From Chondrus crispus (Eukaryota > Rhodophyta > Florideophyceae > Gigartinales > Gigartinaceae), in the NCBI RefSeq assembly GCF_000350225.1, contig NW_005179015.1, positions 535,716 to 599,715 on the forward strand: a DNA stretch of 64,000 nt, given 5' to 3'. Below the pieces are notes generated by a model that had not been told where the DNA came from, did no database searches, and saw only the letters and a list, made by a program, of their open reading frames with translations. Positions 19,279 through 29,543 of the stretch are shown here, piece after piece (position 1 is the first letter of the stretch; every line of letters begins with the position of its first letter). The translations under genes and the position numbers were made by a program.

Positions 19279-20242
19279 ATGTATGTACAACTACACATGC
19301 TTCCACATAAGGGTGTTGAAAACGTCTGGGCAGATCTACTCGGACGTTGGTCTGCCGTGAAAACAGTCCGACGGTTGGTCTGTGTTCCGGAACTTCCGTC
19401 TTCCACCGACCCAGATTTTGAGTGGCCGACTCGGAACGCCCTGACAATCCCAGTTTCCCTGATGAGCTTTGTTGCAATCCGAAAGGTGCTATCTCGTTTT
19501 CTGACTCAGCTACGGACATTCAAGTACGATTGTGTATCATTGCACATACCGGTCTGAGCGGACATCTTGGGAAATCTTCAACCGAAACGGTGTTAAGGAC
19601 CCATTACTTCTGGTCTACCATGTCCACCGACATCCGGTCCTTAATTCGTGCCTGCATCCACTGTCTATCGACAGTCCGAGGGGGGAAATTCCACGCCCCT
19701 TCGGCCCGGCTGTACACAGAACCGCAGCGAACGACCTGCTACAGTTCGACTCCATCGAGCTTGGACCGAGTAAAGTTGGAGACTAATACGTCCTTATGCT
19801 CTGCGATGACCATTCGAACTATAAATGGGTTTTCGCGTTTGCCAACACCCTGTCAGAAACTGCTGCCGATGCTATTATAGACTAGTCAGCTGCTTTCGGT
19901 GTCCCAAAGGGTCTCATGTCCGATGGACCTACACACTTTCGAAACGAAACCGTACGATTGGTGGGTAAGGGTCTCAAGTTCCCCCATCACTTCAAACTTC
20001 CCTACAAACCATGGAGCACCGGCACGGTCGAGCGCCTGTGTAAGGAATTGCTTCGAGTGTTCCGAGCAGTTGTTTCTGAACTTCAGATACCTCTAGATGA
20101 ATGGCCAGATCTACTACGGTTGGTGCAGAGTGCTCTCAACAATTCCCCATCTCCCCAACGCGGCAATGTTCCACCGATCACCGCGTTTACGGTACGGAAC
20201 CCACATCGCCTATCTCAACCTTCCTGCGAACCGAAACAGTAA
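19279..20242 (+). pseudogene. Integrase of the old gypsy element
   Basis: The H2C2 finger is readable in one frame (AHTGLSGHLGKSSTETVLRT, then RACIHC). The DDE core lies in others: FDSIELG near 19,746, MSDGPTHFRNETVRLVGKG at 19,916, and a STGTVERLCKELLRVF block carrying the Glu near 20,015. Two or more frameshifts and stops. All three catalytic acidic residues can be located. Confidence 0.8.
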
Positions 20243-20399
20243 AGCCGATGACTTTGTCCCAGGTCTAGCAGGAACACTTGTTCAACGCGGAACATCTACA
20301 GGCATTCATTGCTGACCAACACCCCCTGATGCAGGACATGTCGGATAAAACCTGGAACGGTCCCGTGCTTTTACATCGCGTGGCACGTTGCCAAATTTA

Positions 20400-20840
20400 G
20401 AAGAAGGAGAATTTGTCCTCGCTGCGCGCGAAGAGTTTTTTGCAGGGGACAAACTCGAACTTCGCTGGCGTGGACCGAGACCGATCGTAAAGGCCCTCAG
20501 TGACTACGTCTTTCAAGTCTAGGATCTCCGTAACGTGGTTTTGAGGACATTTATGGAAGTCGACTCAAGTTCTATCGCGACTCGTCGCCTGACACCGAGG
20601 CTGTCATGTCCCAAGAACTGTCTTCCGAGACGGGAATGCCGGTCGCGGGCTTGCTTCGCCTAGTCGAAGAACTGAACGGTCTCCAAGTACTTTTCCACTG
20701 GAAGTGCTTACCGAATTCGGAAGATACTCTCGAACCCGCTTGTGCGCATCTACGAAGTTGTGCCACGGATGCTGCTTCGCCTTCTTGAATGTAAGAACAC
20801 TCCATCTCATCTTGCAAAAGAGCCTCGACGCAATCTTGCC
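20400..20840 (+). pseudogene. Integrase C-terminus and chromo-like domain of the old gypsy element
   Basis: KLELRWRGPRPIVKALSDYV is the usual integrase C-terminal barrel. Later frames hold a chromo-like core: VLFHWKCLPNSEDTLEPA-type residues (20,690-20,740) followed by RIYEVVPRMLLRLLE. Trp-Lys...Ser-x-x-Thr-x-Glu-Pro is a shadow of the chromodomain pattern. Frames are broken. Confidence 0.6.
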
Positions 20841-20844
20841 CTTT

Positions 20845-20856
20845 GAGAGAGGGGAG
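20845..20856 (+). promoter_or_regulatory. Polypurine tract of the old gypsy element
   Basis: GAGAGAGGGGAG abuts the TG of the 3' LTR. Confidence 0.75.
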
Positions 20857-21090
20857 TGTAGCCAGCTCCGTGTGCCTCTATTCAACAGCATGGCTCTCCG
20901 CACTGTTACAGTATCCAAAGTGTGCGCGCACACTTTGGATGAACTGTAAGCCCACTTTCCCAATGTGTTCTATTACAGTAGCTTATACTGCCACGCCATC
21001 GTGAAACGACGTCGCTCCTCTGGTAGCTAATAATTGAGACCGACTCAATCAAGAAGGGCAGGCATCGCAGCCTGGATCTGCAATTCGTCA
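20857..21090 (+). repeat. 3' LTR of the old gypsy element
   Basis: 234 bp, starting TGTAGCCAGCTC and ending CAATTCGTCA. Same length and layout as 822-1055. Confidence 0.82.
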
Positions 21091-21139
21091 CAACCGGTCT
21101 CACTAGAAACTTGTTTGGCATGGGCGACGTAGTCTTCAA

Positions 21140-21599
21140 CATTAGAAATGTGCGGCGACTTTTTCGGTGAGTAATCGTTATAAGCAGCGCAATAATTCAT
21201 GTACACATTTTAACCAGTCATTTGAACTTTCTCCGTGATGTTTTCATCACGGAGACCCATTGAGCGATATAGTTGGACAGATTTACGCTTGATAGAATGA
21301 CCCGAACACATCACAAGATCTCCAGGACTGATTCTGATGCGAGCCAGTCGATCTCTAAAAGAGTTACAAACTGTACATAACTTAGCGGTTTCGACGGAAT
21401 CAGCTTCAAACCAATTTTCGGTTATGAAGTATCGCAAAACAATGGCCCTGGAGATGTTCCTCGCATCTCTAACCGATTGAACAGTGCTACAAACACGTCT
21501 ATGCACAATGAATGTCTCAAATCACTATTACCCGGCCATTCTTCTAATGAGTAGTTTCTCTGAACTGTGGAATTTTTAATAGCTTCTGTAATGGTAATA
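21140..21599 (-). pseudogene. Tyrosine recombinase (Crypton-like), C-terminal half
   Basis: The minus strand reads ITITEAIKNSTVQRN, then RLEMRGTSPGPLFC. After a frameshift near 21,425 it reads FRDRLARIRISPGDLVMCSGHSIKRKSVQLYRSMG. The HSIKR box is the His-x-x-Arg motif of tyrosine recombinases. A TAA at about 21,210 breaks the frame before VYMNYCAAYND, which should hold the nucleophilic Tyr. The N-terminal half is at 26,613-28,000, and the frame joins across the pogo insertion. Family members cut and rejoin DNA through a Tyr-DNA bond. Crypton assignment is by similarity of layout; a DIRS-type or other recombinase is possible. Confidence 0.66.
21231..21254. repeat. Perfect 10-bp hairpin in the recombinase pseudogene
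   Basis: CTCCGTGATG, loop TTTT, CATCACGGAG. It lies within coding sequence rather than past a gene end, so a fold-back mutation fits better than a terminator. Confidence 0.7.
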
Positions 21600-21625
21600 C
21601 AGAGAAACATTTCGCTATAGTAACC
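21600..21625 (+). repeat. Left terminal inverted repeat of the pogo element
   Basis: Starts CAGAGAAACATTTCGC and ends TATAGTAACC. The reverse complement of 26587-26612 differs at three positions. Confidence 0.85.
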
Positions 21626-22246
21626 TGTAGCATAAACCCCCGGTCGCGTTGGGGGTTTAGCAGTGGTTCTTCGAAGACCTGTGTACGCGAGAGAGGACAA
21701 AAACACACACACCGGAAAAGAGCGCGGGCGGTGGTAGCGTGGTAGAGCAGTGGGAAGCGGACGCGAACACAGTACGCAGTAGAGCGGTTCGACGCGCTCG
21801 ACGCTCCGGGGCGGCGCTAGTTAGCGTTCTAGCACCAACGAGCGGAGGCGGATCCAGCTCGCGCGCGTACGTTCGCGACCGCTTCCAGCGTTAGTTTCTA
21901 GTTAACGCGCTCGCTTTAAGAGGACGCGTTTAGAATAAGCGGACGGGGTTACACCTGCGGTGGAGGATCTGGTACCCAGCCCGTGCTTGTCCTTCTTTTT
22001 CCCTGCGCCACTGGTCGCCCTGTCGTTTGATATACAGGTAAATAATCTATCATAACATACTACAGTATATATCTAGTGGCTTACACGATAAGCTCGCGTG
22101 CCTTTCTCCGGATCGCCCGGCTGTAAACGAGCACAGCGAGCAGCAAGCGCGTACTTACAGCCGCGCGCGCACGCGCTGTAAAACGTGTCATGGGTGTACA
22201 GTAGCCGTCCCCAGCAGTAAATAGTCACCTTCGCGATTATGCTACA
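21626..22246 (-). repeat. Solo LTR, element 3 family, minus orientation
   Basis: On the plus strand it begins TGTAGCATAAAC and ends GATTATGCTACA. It is flanked by TAACC at 21621-21625 and 22247-22251. It has the same termini and GC-rich body as the LTR at 60751-61432. A solo LTR arises by recombination between the two LTRs of a full element. Confidence 0.88.
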
Positions 22247-22251
22247 TAACC

Positions 22252-22607
22252 CCAAAAGCTGGCAGGCCAGAATGCGGCTTGGGGTCACTATACTGCGATT
22301 GTCACTGTACCAAGCAACGAGGTGTTAAACGCATCGTCATTAAATGCTGTCACTGGTTCCATTTTGATTTGATATCTAATGCAGACGTTCAGTCCAGATG
22401 ATGGCAACGTGCAGCAATAGCTTTACCCGTTACAGAATACACGCTCGCTATAACGTTGACGCAACAAACTTTGGTCGATTACAGGACAAACCTACTGTTG
22501 CCTTCAAAACCTACCTCGGTCTAATATCGTCCCTTAGCAAAATACCTCTCTGATACGTCCTATTTTCGTGAGCCATCACAAAATGTCTCAAAAAAGGCAA
22601 AAGCCAT
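22252..22607 (+). other. pogo 5' subterminal sequence
   Basis: Between two solo LTRs. It contains GGGGTCACTATACTGCG and GATTGTCACTGTACC, which match repeated words in the right end of the element (26,440-26,600). These are probably transposase-binding sites. No gene seen. Confidence 0.6.
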
Positions 22608-23736
22608 TGTAATGCAATAAGGCGTTGCACAAAGGGGTGATGGGAAAAGAAACTAAGTCGGAATGTGAATACTGTAGTTCGGGGTTGGTGGACACACTTG
22701 TGAATATTTGCACAGTTTCTATTTTAATTATTAATTTTATTTAGTTAATTAGTTAGCATTAATTTGGCTGACATTAGATTATTTAGGATCTAGTGCCGCG
22801 AGCTACTGTAGTGGCTCCGGCGGGGCGATATATACCTTAGCCCACTGGCCACCAAGTCAGTAAAGGTAACCCGAGTTGCTGGAGTTAAATGTCGCCTTGG
22901 TTGAAGTCCGTCTCTACCAAAACGCTCCCTTTTACCTAAGCCTACGTCATCCTTTAGCGCTCGGGGGTCCCCTTTCTTTTTCCTTTATTTCTCTATCCTT
23001 TATTTCCCTATCCTAATTTCCCTTAATCTTGAGTTGGTCCCACATTGTAGGATTGCGATCCGCAACGTGACGTCTTTACCCATCGGGCTTCTGTGTTGGT
23101 GCACCAGTGATGCTTTTCTCAGAGTTGGTTCTATCGGAATCTGGTTGCGACCGACCCGTTGTTGGTACTTTGCCATCAGGCAGTACGACAGTATAGCGCT
23201 GCTATTGTGTCTGTTCTGTCGGAGGCTGTTGCAACGACGTCTTCGATGAAGATCTTATCTCCTATATAAGATAGCGTTGGTTACATCGGAATCTGATTGC
23301 GACCGATCTGGTGTTGGTACTTTGCCATCGGGCAGTACGACGGCGTAGCGCTGCTACGTTTTCTTCTTTCCCGACGGGCTACGTTGCGACGTCCCAGTCG
23401 AAGACCTTATCAAGGGTATAAGGTGTCAAGGCGCTCCACGAGCATTGGATCTACGACCCAGCGGGTTCGGTCTGCCTAGACACGCCGCACTCGTCGAGCA
23501 TTTGCCTTTTCAAGTCTTTACCACACCTATAATCCCGGGCCGGGCTTTTCTTCCTTTGCCCCCCCGTTAGGGATTCGAGCTACCGCAGGCCGCAAGCCCG
23601 CATAAAGGGAAAGGGAGCTCCGAACACTCCGTGGCATTGCGCCAGCGGCGGCTTTGGTTGTTTCGTTTATTTGTTTGTTTTCGGGTCGTGAGGGTCTTTG
23701 ACCTTGTCCACTGCCTATCAGGCGCATTGCACCACA
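22608..23736 (+). repeat. Solo LTR, element 1 family, plus orientation
   Basis: 1129 bp, starting TGTAATGCAATAAGG and ending GCATTGCACCACA. It is the reverse orientation of the element 1 LTRs and diverged from them. It is flanked by GCCAT (22603-22607) and ACCAT (23737-23741), a 5-bp duplication with one change. It is longer than its relatives because a piece of about 150 bp around TCGGAATCTG..GGCAGTACGAC is present twice (about 23,125-23,200 and 23,275-23,345). Confidence 0.85.
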
Positions 23737-23741
23737 ACCAT

Positions 23742-24532
23742 CTTTTGACGATAAACAAGACCTTATTAAGGTTGGCGTTATGGTTGATGGGCCATTTGGC
23801 GTACCACAGATCAATCCCGACACAAAAGCTCCCTGGACAGCCGCAGGGATCGCCAATCACTCCAATATCTCGAAGGCTGGTGTATTTGGTTGGAAGAATC
23901 ATGCCAAAAATATAATGGGGCAGCACCTCAACTCTCGAAATGCGAAGAAAGTGTCAAGGCTCTCAACGGGTCATCACCCTGAGATAGAAGTGGCGCTGTC
24001 ACAAAACGTGCTTGAGCGTATGGTTTACAAGAAAAGCGAATCGTTATTCAGGGCATAAATCTTCCCTTCAAATCTGCGACAAACTGGTCACAACATTGGC
24101 ATCGTTAAAGGCATCAACATCAAAGGAGAGACTCAAGACAGATTATGAGCTCCAGACTAAATCTCTCTAAAAGAATTTAAGGGCAGTCAGGCGGGGATTG
24201 CTAATTTACGAAGCGCAACGGTTTTCATAGTAGCAAAGTTCTTGGAGAGAGTGGACACGTCGATGCAAACACTGCAGCGGCGCAAAATTGGATGCAGAAA
24301 GAACTGGCGATATATGATATATCAAACATAGATACAGACGATGTCACAGTGTTATACAGGTCATCTTCCAGCAGAGCTATTCGCTCTAAATCGAAACCGG
24401 CTACATATAAACGAGTTAAAGATAGAAACACTGCAGTGCTCACGGTTCCTGCAGATGGAAGCGAGGCACCGTTAATTATAATAGAGAAATCAAAAAGACC
24501 GAAGAGTTTTCCATGGCACTTTGAATCCATGC
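23742..24532 (+). pseudogene. pogo-like DDE transposase, N-terminal and first catalytic part
   Basis: Reads VDGPFGVPQINPDTKAPW and HHPEIEVALSQNVLERM (helix-turn-helix DNA-binding region, 23,780-24,058). After damage, ELAIYDISNIDTDDVTVLYR (24,300-24,360) carries the first catalytic Asp in NID. VPADGSEAPLIIIEKSKRPK follows, a typical DDE_1 block. The frame runs into the solo LTR at 24533 and resumes after 25165. Confidence 0.82.
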
Positions 24533-25165
24533 TGTAGCATAATCGCCGACTACATATTAGATTTAGATCAATCGCCGTACCGTATGTGCCTTACAGCGTG
24601 CGCGCGCGTACCTTACAGCACGCACACACCAACACGTGTACCCCACCTGTGGCACACGTGTGCTGTCGGCCCCGATGGCTGACAGCGTTACAGTGCAGGC
24701 TGGCCCGCACTGTCTACAGTAAGCAGACTACCGTACAGTCTGTACTGTGCTGTAGACGGTTAATTAACTTGTACAATAAATATAGGGAGCGACTGCCGGC
24801 GGAGGGGACCCAGGGTATGCAACCCTCCACCGATGGTCTCCGCTTCAGCTTAGTCTAACCGTTCGCGCCGCCGTAACTGCGAGCGTTAGAAGCCACCGCG
24901 CTGGTAGCGGACGGGCGCGACCGTGTCGGCGAGCTCAGATCCGCCTCTGCCCGTCAGTACCGGATCGTCACCCGGTACTGCTCCGGGGCGTCGAGGCGTC
25001 GATCCGCTCGCCAACGCGCGCGTTCCCGCCGACGCTGCTCTACTACCCGCTACCGGCCTGTGCCAGGTGGCGTTGGTCGGTGCAAGACCCTCGGTACCGC
25101 CGAATCGGGGTCTTCGATCGAATGCTGCGAACACCCCTCCGTCGTTTGGGGATTTTTATGCAACA
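24533..25165 (+). repeat. Solo LTR, element 3 family, plus orientation
   Basis: 633 bp from TGTAGCATAATCGCC to TTTTTATGCAACA, flanked by CATGC (24528-24532) and CATGT (25166-25170). It shares the stretch CTGCTCCGGGGCGTCGAGGC with the LTR at 60751-61432. The transposase frame closes when it is removed. Confidence 0.87.
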
Positions 25166-26343
25166 CATGTGTGACCACGGCACATTCAATCAAAGCAAAA
25201 GAAACGCTTGGAATACACAAGCATTACAAAAACGGACAATGCTAGGATTTAATAAGATGGGAGATTTACAGGTTCAAGTCATCGCAACTGTGCTGGGAAA
25301 GTGCTCCGCCGATGCAGTGAGTTATGACACATACTTTCATATTAATTCCTTCCTCTTCCCTCCCAATATGACATCTAACCTCCAACCTGTCGATTCGGCC
25401 ATTGGAAGCTCCCTTGAGTATGCCTTTCATCGTGCACTCGTAGAACATATTCTACACTACGTCGACTCGCAAATGAGTCTGCCAGCCCGTGATCGAGGCA
25501 TTCTTAAAATCACGAAGGCAGTAACGACATATGACGCGGTTTGTTTATTGGAAAAAGCGTAGAATATGGTACCCACGTCCCTGGTTATAAACGGGTGGCT
25601 TTGTACTGGACTTTGGGCACCTTTTCAACTGGATGAAATCAGAGCCCTAAAAGACGCTGTCTTAAAGGAAGGGAAGCCAGCTTTAAAACCACAAGTTGGT
25701 AACTCTTTATTAACGTAAAAGGCGCGCCAGACGCAACGTGCACATATATCGAAAGAAACGGGAGAAGTGTGGTTGCTGACGAGATCTAGAACCCCCGTCG
25801 ACTGCATGAACTCTTGTGAGAGGGTTGGTAATCAGTGGGATGATGACAATGTCGCTCTGGTTTTTGAAGACACTCGAGTGTCCTCAAAAACCAGAGCGAC
25901 ATTTTCAAAATGACGATCGTCCTTTTAAAGATTGGGAGGATATCAATACATTTAATGTGGATGATTTGGTGGGTTTTATGGGTGCAGAGGACAATATTTC
26001 CATTTGTCAGGAATTGCAGGCCGAAAACGCTTTCAAGATAGCCATGGATGCGGCCTTATGCATGCCTGACATTAATGAGGAGACATGTCAGGAGAAAGAG
26101 TATAGCTCAGAAGAGGAGCAGCAATTGGAACGTACACCACACGTGTCAGTGAAAGAGTTCCAGCTGGATGCAGCGGCGTTCCAAAAGCAAGAGAAATCAC
26201 TTGTTGCACAAAATCATGGCATATGTGATTCATTTGGGTGTGATCTTCCCGGTATTCCAGACGTGCATGTCAAGAATTCCGAGGCCTTCAGAAAAAAGCC
26301 TGCGCGCCAATCACAGATTAATGATTTTTTGCGGTATTTCTAA
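25166..26343 (+). pseudogene. pogo-like DDE transposase, C-terminal part
   Basis: CDHGTFNQSKRNAWNTQALQ continues the DDE domain. FPPNMTSNLQPVDSAIG holds the third catalytic Asp. The second catalytic block reads VLGKCSADAV where relatives have a Val/Leu-Asp-Asn pair, so that Asp is lost. After 25,560 the frame breaks. A fold-back at 25848-25903 disrupts the acidic C-terminal region. The tail (25,905-26,343) has DINTFNVDDLVGFMG and an acidic stretch. It cannot be active. Confidence 0.82.
25848..25903. repeat. 56-bp near-perfect palindrome in the pogo ORF
   Basis: Two 28-base arms (AATGTCGCTCTGG...GACACTC) face each other with no spacer and one mismatch, centred on CTCGAG. It duplicates transposase coding sequence in inverted form, so it is a local fold-back event rather than a functional site. 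Confidence 0.88.
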
Positions 26344-26586
26344 GCTTAATTAGAAGTAACGGTCCAATGAGGCGTGAACAGAGCCCAGGACCCCTTTCAA
26401 TTTATCACCAAAAGTCCTTTTTTACAGTGACTATACAAAATTATGGGGTCACTGTATTGTAATGGTCACTCTATGGGGAAGGGTCAATGTATAAAGCTGA
26501 ATATTCTTCTCAGGGTGAAAATGTATATGTAGCGGGTGTTGGGATGGCCAGCGGTCGTTGTAGTCCGAAAGGTCACTTAGCCGAGT
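26344..26586 (+). other. pogo 3' untranslated and subterminal repeats
   Basis: Holds several copies of GGTCACT or GTCACTC-like words before the right TIR, mirroring the left end. Confidence 0.6.
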
Positions 26587-26612
26587 GGTCACTATAGCGA
26601 GATATTTCTCTG
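26587..26612 (-). repeat. Right terminal inverted repeat of the pogo element
   Basis: GGTCACTATAGCGAGATATT followed by TCTCTG. Pairs with 21600-21625. Confidence 0.85.
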
Positions 26613-28000
26613 AAACCACAGCTGTCGACGTCACCGAAATATCCTCAAATTTTATCTTCGCAATTTCGTTGAATCGTAACCCCAGTGTGGTGCAATGCTC
26701 TTGGTAGGCAGTGGTCAAGATCGAAGACCCTCACGGCCCGAAAACAAACAAATAAACGAAACAACCAAGCCGCCGCCGGCGCAATGCCACAGAGTGTTCA
26801 GAGCTCCCTTTCTCTTTATGCGGGCTTGCGGCCTGCGGTAGCTCGAATTCCAAAAAGGGGGGGCAAAGGAAGAAAAGCCCGGCCCGGGATTATAGGTGTG
26901 GTAAAGACTTGAAAAGGCAAACGATCGATGAGTGCGGGTGTCCAGACAGACCGAACCCGCTGGGTCGTAAATCCAATACTCGTGGAGCGCCATGATACCT
27001 TATACCCTTGATAAGGTCTTCGACGGGGACGTCGCAACGTAGCCCGTCGGGAAAGAAGAAAACGTAGCAGCGCTACACCGTCGTACTGCCCGATGGCAAA
27101 GTACCACCACCGGATCGGTGGCAACCAGATTCCGATCGAACCAACTCTGAGAAAAGCACCACTGGTGCACCAACACAGAAGCCCGATGGCAAATGACGTC
27201 ACGTTGCGAGTTGCAATCCTACAAGGTGGGCCCACCTCATGCTTAAGGGAAATTAGGATAGGAAAATAAAGGATAGGGAAATAAGGGAAAAAGGAAGGGG
27301 ACCCACGAGCGTTGAAGGATGCCGTAGGCTTAGGTAAAAGAGAGCGTCTTGGTAGAGACGGACTTCGACCAAGGCGACATTCAACTCCGGCAACTCGGGT
27401 TACCTTTACTGACTTGGTAGTCAGCGGGTTAAGGTATATATCGCCCGCCGGAGCCACTACAGTAGCTCGCGGCGCTAGGTCCTAGATCTAATCTAGTGTC
27501 AGCCAAATTAATGCTGACTAATTAACTAAATAAAATTAATAACTAAAATAGAAACTGTGCAAATATTCACACGTGTGTCCCCCAATCCCGGACTACAGTA
27601 ATCACATTCCAACTTAGTTGCTTTTCCCTTCACCCTCTTGTGCAACCCCTTATTGCACTACACCCAGATGGATACCGAGGACTAAAACGTGCAGTTGGCA
27701 GTATTTCACATTTCTGCTGCTGTTCATTCTAGGAAAGGTAAACCAGAACCATTCCGCATGATGACAAATTGTTGCAGCAGTGACAGGGCGTGCTTGAAGT
27801 GCAACATTTCCCAAGCGGGCCAAGTGAACTGTATACGCACGCCGAAGGGACCTGATATCCGGATTGCCATTCGCCGGATTTCCGTGCGCCACATCAGCTG
27901 TATAGATGACAGACCAGTTGTCAGTATGGCTCTGTTCAGCATAAACAATTCTTAGGCCTCGTATTATAGCTTTCAAGGCATCATTCCGAAGTTATTGAGT
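26613..28000 (-). pseudogene. Tyrosine recombinase (Crypton-like), N-terminal and catalytic Arg part
   Basis: From about 28,000 downward the minus strand reads LRNDALKAIIRGLR, DIRSLRRAYTVHLARLGNV and LQARPVTAATICHHAEWFW. The solo LTR 26,686-27,662 then interrupts, and the frame resumes with LGLRFNEIAKIKFEDISVT. GLRFNEI fits the catalytic Arg box of tyrosine recombinases, and ARPVTA the core-binding linker. The frame is preserved across both insertions when they are removed. The start is not clear, because frames break near 27,990. Similar sequence may continue upstream to about 28,280. Confidence 0.66.
26686..27662 (-). repeat. Solo LTR, element 1 family, minus orientation
   Basis: 977 bp from TGTGGTGCAATG to TATTGCACTACA, with an exact CCCAG duplication at 26681-26685 and 27663-27667. 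It resembles 1434-2399 but with scattered changes and a GTTTGTTTTCGGG-type segment replacing the CAA repeat, so it is an older subfamily. Confidence 0.9.
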
Positions 28001-28990
28001 TACTCCAAATTTGTAGTACTGTGAGATCAAGTTCAGCACAAGTTTCGAGGATTGCGGATTGACGCAGGAAGATTGGGAGCATCATGAACAAAAACGAAAT
28101 TTTGGAGAAGCTGTCTCGCTCTTTTCTTGTTTGCAATTGTCTACTCTCTGGACGCAAATGATGGGAGCTCACGACGATCCAGAAAAGGCTGCTTCTCAAA
28201 AGCATGCTTAGAAATTGATCTTGCACTGCTTCCTGGATGTTTACGCATTGCTTTCGAAAGGAGAAGCTGAAGGCTGGAAACATACGTCATTGGCGATATA
28301 AGGGCGTATCATGCGACTCTAGACGACCCTATCTTTGGCAGCAAATCTATGGCGGTCAAAGTAGAGGTGAGGTTGGTTGGGATGCATTTGATGAATTTTT
28401 GTTTCTTGGAATGTGTGACTGCCACCTGCCAGGCTGATTCATCATTGCAGTCGGTATGCAGACCAAACTCAGATTCAATATCAACTATATTCACTATCTT
28501 CTTAGTCTCATCAATGTACTCAGCAGACCCTTTTGAACGCACCTGCAGTTTGGGTAATTCTTACTAAATCTATTTCGGTTTTTGCAGTAGAGTACAACCT
28601 AACAGGTTGTACATGGTTTTGTGGAGATCCTTCTGTCCGGTATTGAACAACTTCTTCAATGGTTTTTGGCAGACCTGGTATTACCTGAATCATAGCTCCT
28701 TGTAGATATCTGCATGGTGCAGTTGCTGCACGTTCAGGTGCATCCTCGTTAATTGTGTTTCTAGCCGTATTTACAATATGTTTGGATGCATGGTATGTAG
28801 TATTGGCGTTTTTGATTTGGTTGCGAGCGAAGTTATCCCATGCTCCATTGTTGTATCTTTGGTAACGAATGGATTGAAGTCTTCATAGGAGTTCACGATT
28901 CCAAATTATTGGAAGTGTTTTCTTTGCCACGCCCATCACAGGGGTTTCATTTCAAAGTATATCTGCGTTTGCGTATTTTTATGAAGTAGT
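28001..28990 (-). pseudogene. Degenerate minus-strand coding stretch, family not recognised
   Basis: One frame (about 28,850-28,530) reads AWDNFARNQIKNANTTYHAS, then a block with VIPGLPKTIEEVV. A shifted frame gives DETKKIVNIVDIESEFGLHT and HSKKQKFIKCIPTN (28,542-28,309). The composition is protein-like across about 200 residues. I do not recognise it. It could be the upstream part of the recombinase element or a separate transposase. Confidence 0.4.
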
Positions 28991-29480
28991 GGGGTTATTT
29001 AAATAATATTGTTGAATGTTTTGTGCTCTTCAGTGTAGATAGCTGTTGGAGTTTGAAATCGAATCCCTGTGCCCTTGCCTTAATTAGAGACCACGGAATC
29101 ATTTCTCTCCATGTTTTGATAAATGAAAGAAGCACCAGAGTGTATGGAGCTTGTCTTTGTACGCGACGCCAACAAAAAGTATTCTAATGCCACGACCGAG
29201 CTGAAAGAGATGAACCCGGGAAATTGCGGGAATTTGCACGGCCATATAGAGAAACACTGTACATGTATGATAACCCTACTTACTTGCTTCATTTCCTCTC
29301 TTATTAAAATCAGTGTCTGTCTGTTCATGTATGTGTGTGTCTGTGCGCTCCTACGTGTGTAACCATTGGCGCACGGCTGAACTACAGCGACAAGTGGCGG
29401 CCACAGGCTGGGCCTGGCCGCAGGCCAGGTGGCTACAGAGACACGGAGCAGTCACGGGCACAAATGGGGTCACCACAGAA
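28991..29480. other. No recognisable gene
   Basis: AT-rich sequence with short ORFs only, followed by a GT-rich patch near 29,310-29,360. Confidence 0.4.
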
Positions 29481-29543
29481 ATACAAATTTAAAATGTTCC
29501 ACTACAGTACAGTAAGAAAAAACTTTTATCCTCGTCCCGCTTC

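Larger units (their letters stand above)
822..21090 (+). mobile_element. Old Ty3/gypsy retrotransposon (outer element), split by chromovirus element 1
   Basis: Bounded by 234-bp direct LTRs at 822-1055 and 20857-21090. The internal order on the plus strand is gag, protease-like, RT, RNase H, integrase and a chromo-like C-terminus. Without the nested element 1434-16400 it is about 5.3 kb, a normal length. It carries several stops and frameshifts, so it is dead. The polymerase blocks recall gypsy elements of oomycetes and algae. I see no matching 5-bp target duplication (ATCTG before 822, CAACC after 21090), so one end may have been rearranged or the LTR edge is off by a few bases. Confidence 0.8.
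21600..26612 (+). mobile_element. pogo/Tigger-like DNA transposon with three nested solo LTRs
   Basis: Terminal inverted repeats at 21600-21625 and 26587-26612 match at 23 of 26 bases. TA precedes the left end; the right flank reads AA, so one copy of the usual TA duplication seems mutated. Removing solo LTRs at 21626-22246, 22608-23736 and 24533-25165 leaves about 2.6 kb, a normal size. Both subterminal regions carry repeats of GGTCACT. The internal DDE transposase is damaged. The element sits inside the tyrosine-recombinase ORF. Confidence 0.85.

Noticed and set aside
822..21090. 5-bp target duplication of the old gypsy element
   Set aside because: The flanks read ATCTG and CAACC; no match found even when shifting the ends by a few bases.
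22608..27662. The two inverted element-1-family LTRs at 22,608 and 26,686 as ends of one composite transposon
   Set aside because: Each has its own target duplication (NCCAT and CCCAG), so they are independent solo LTRs. The pogo TIRs lie between and outside them.
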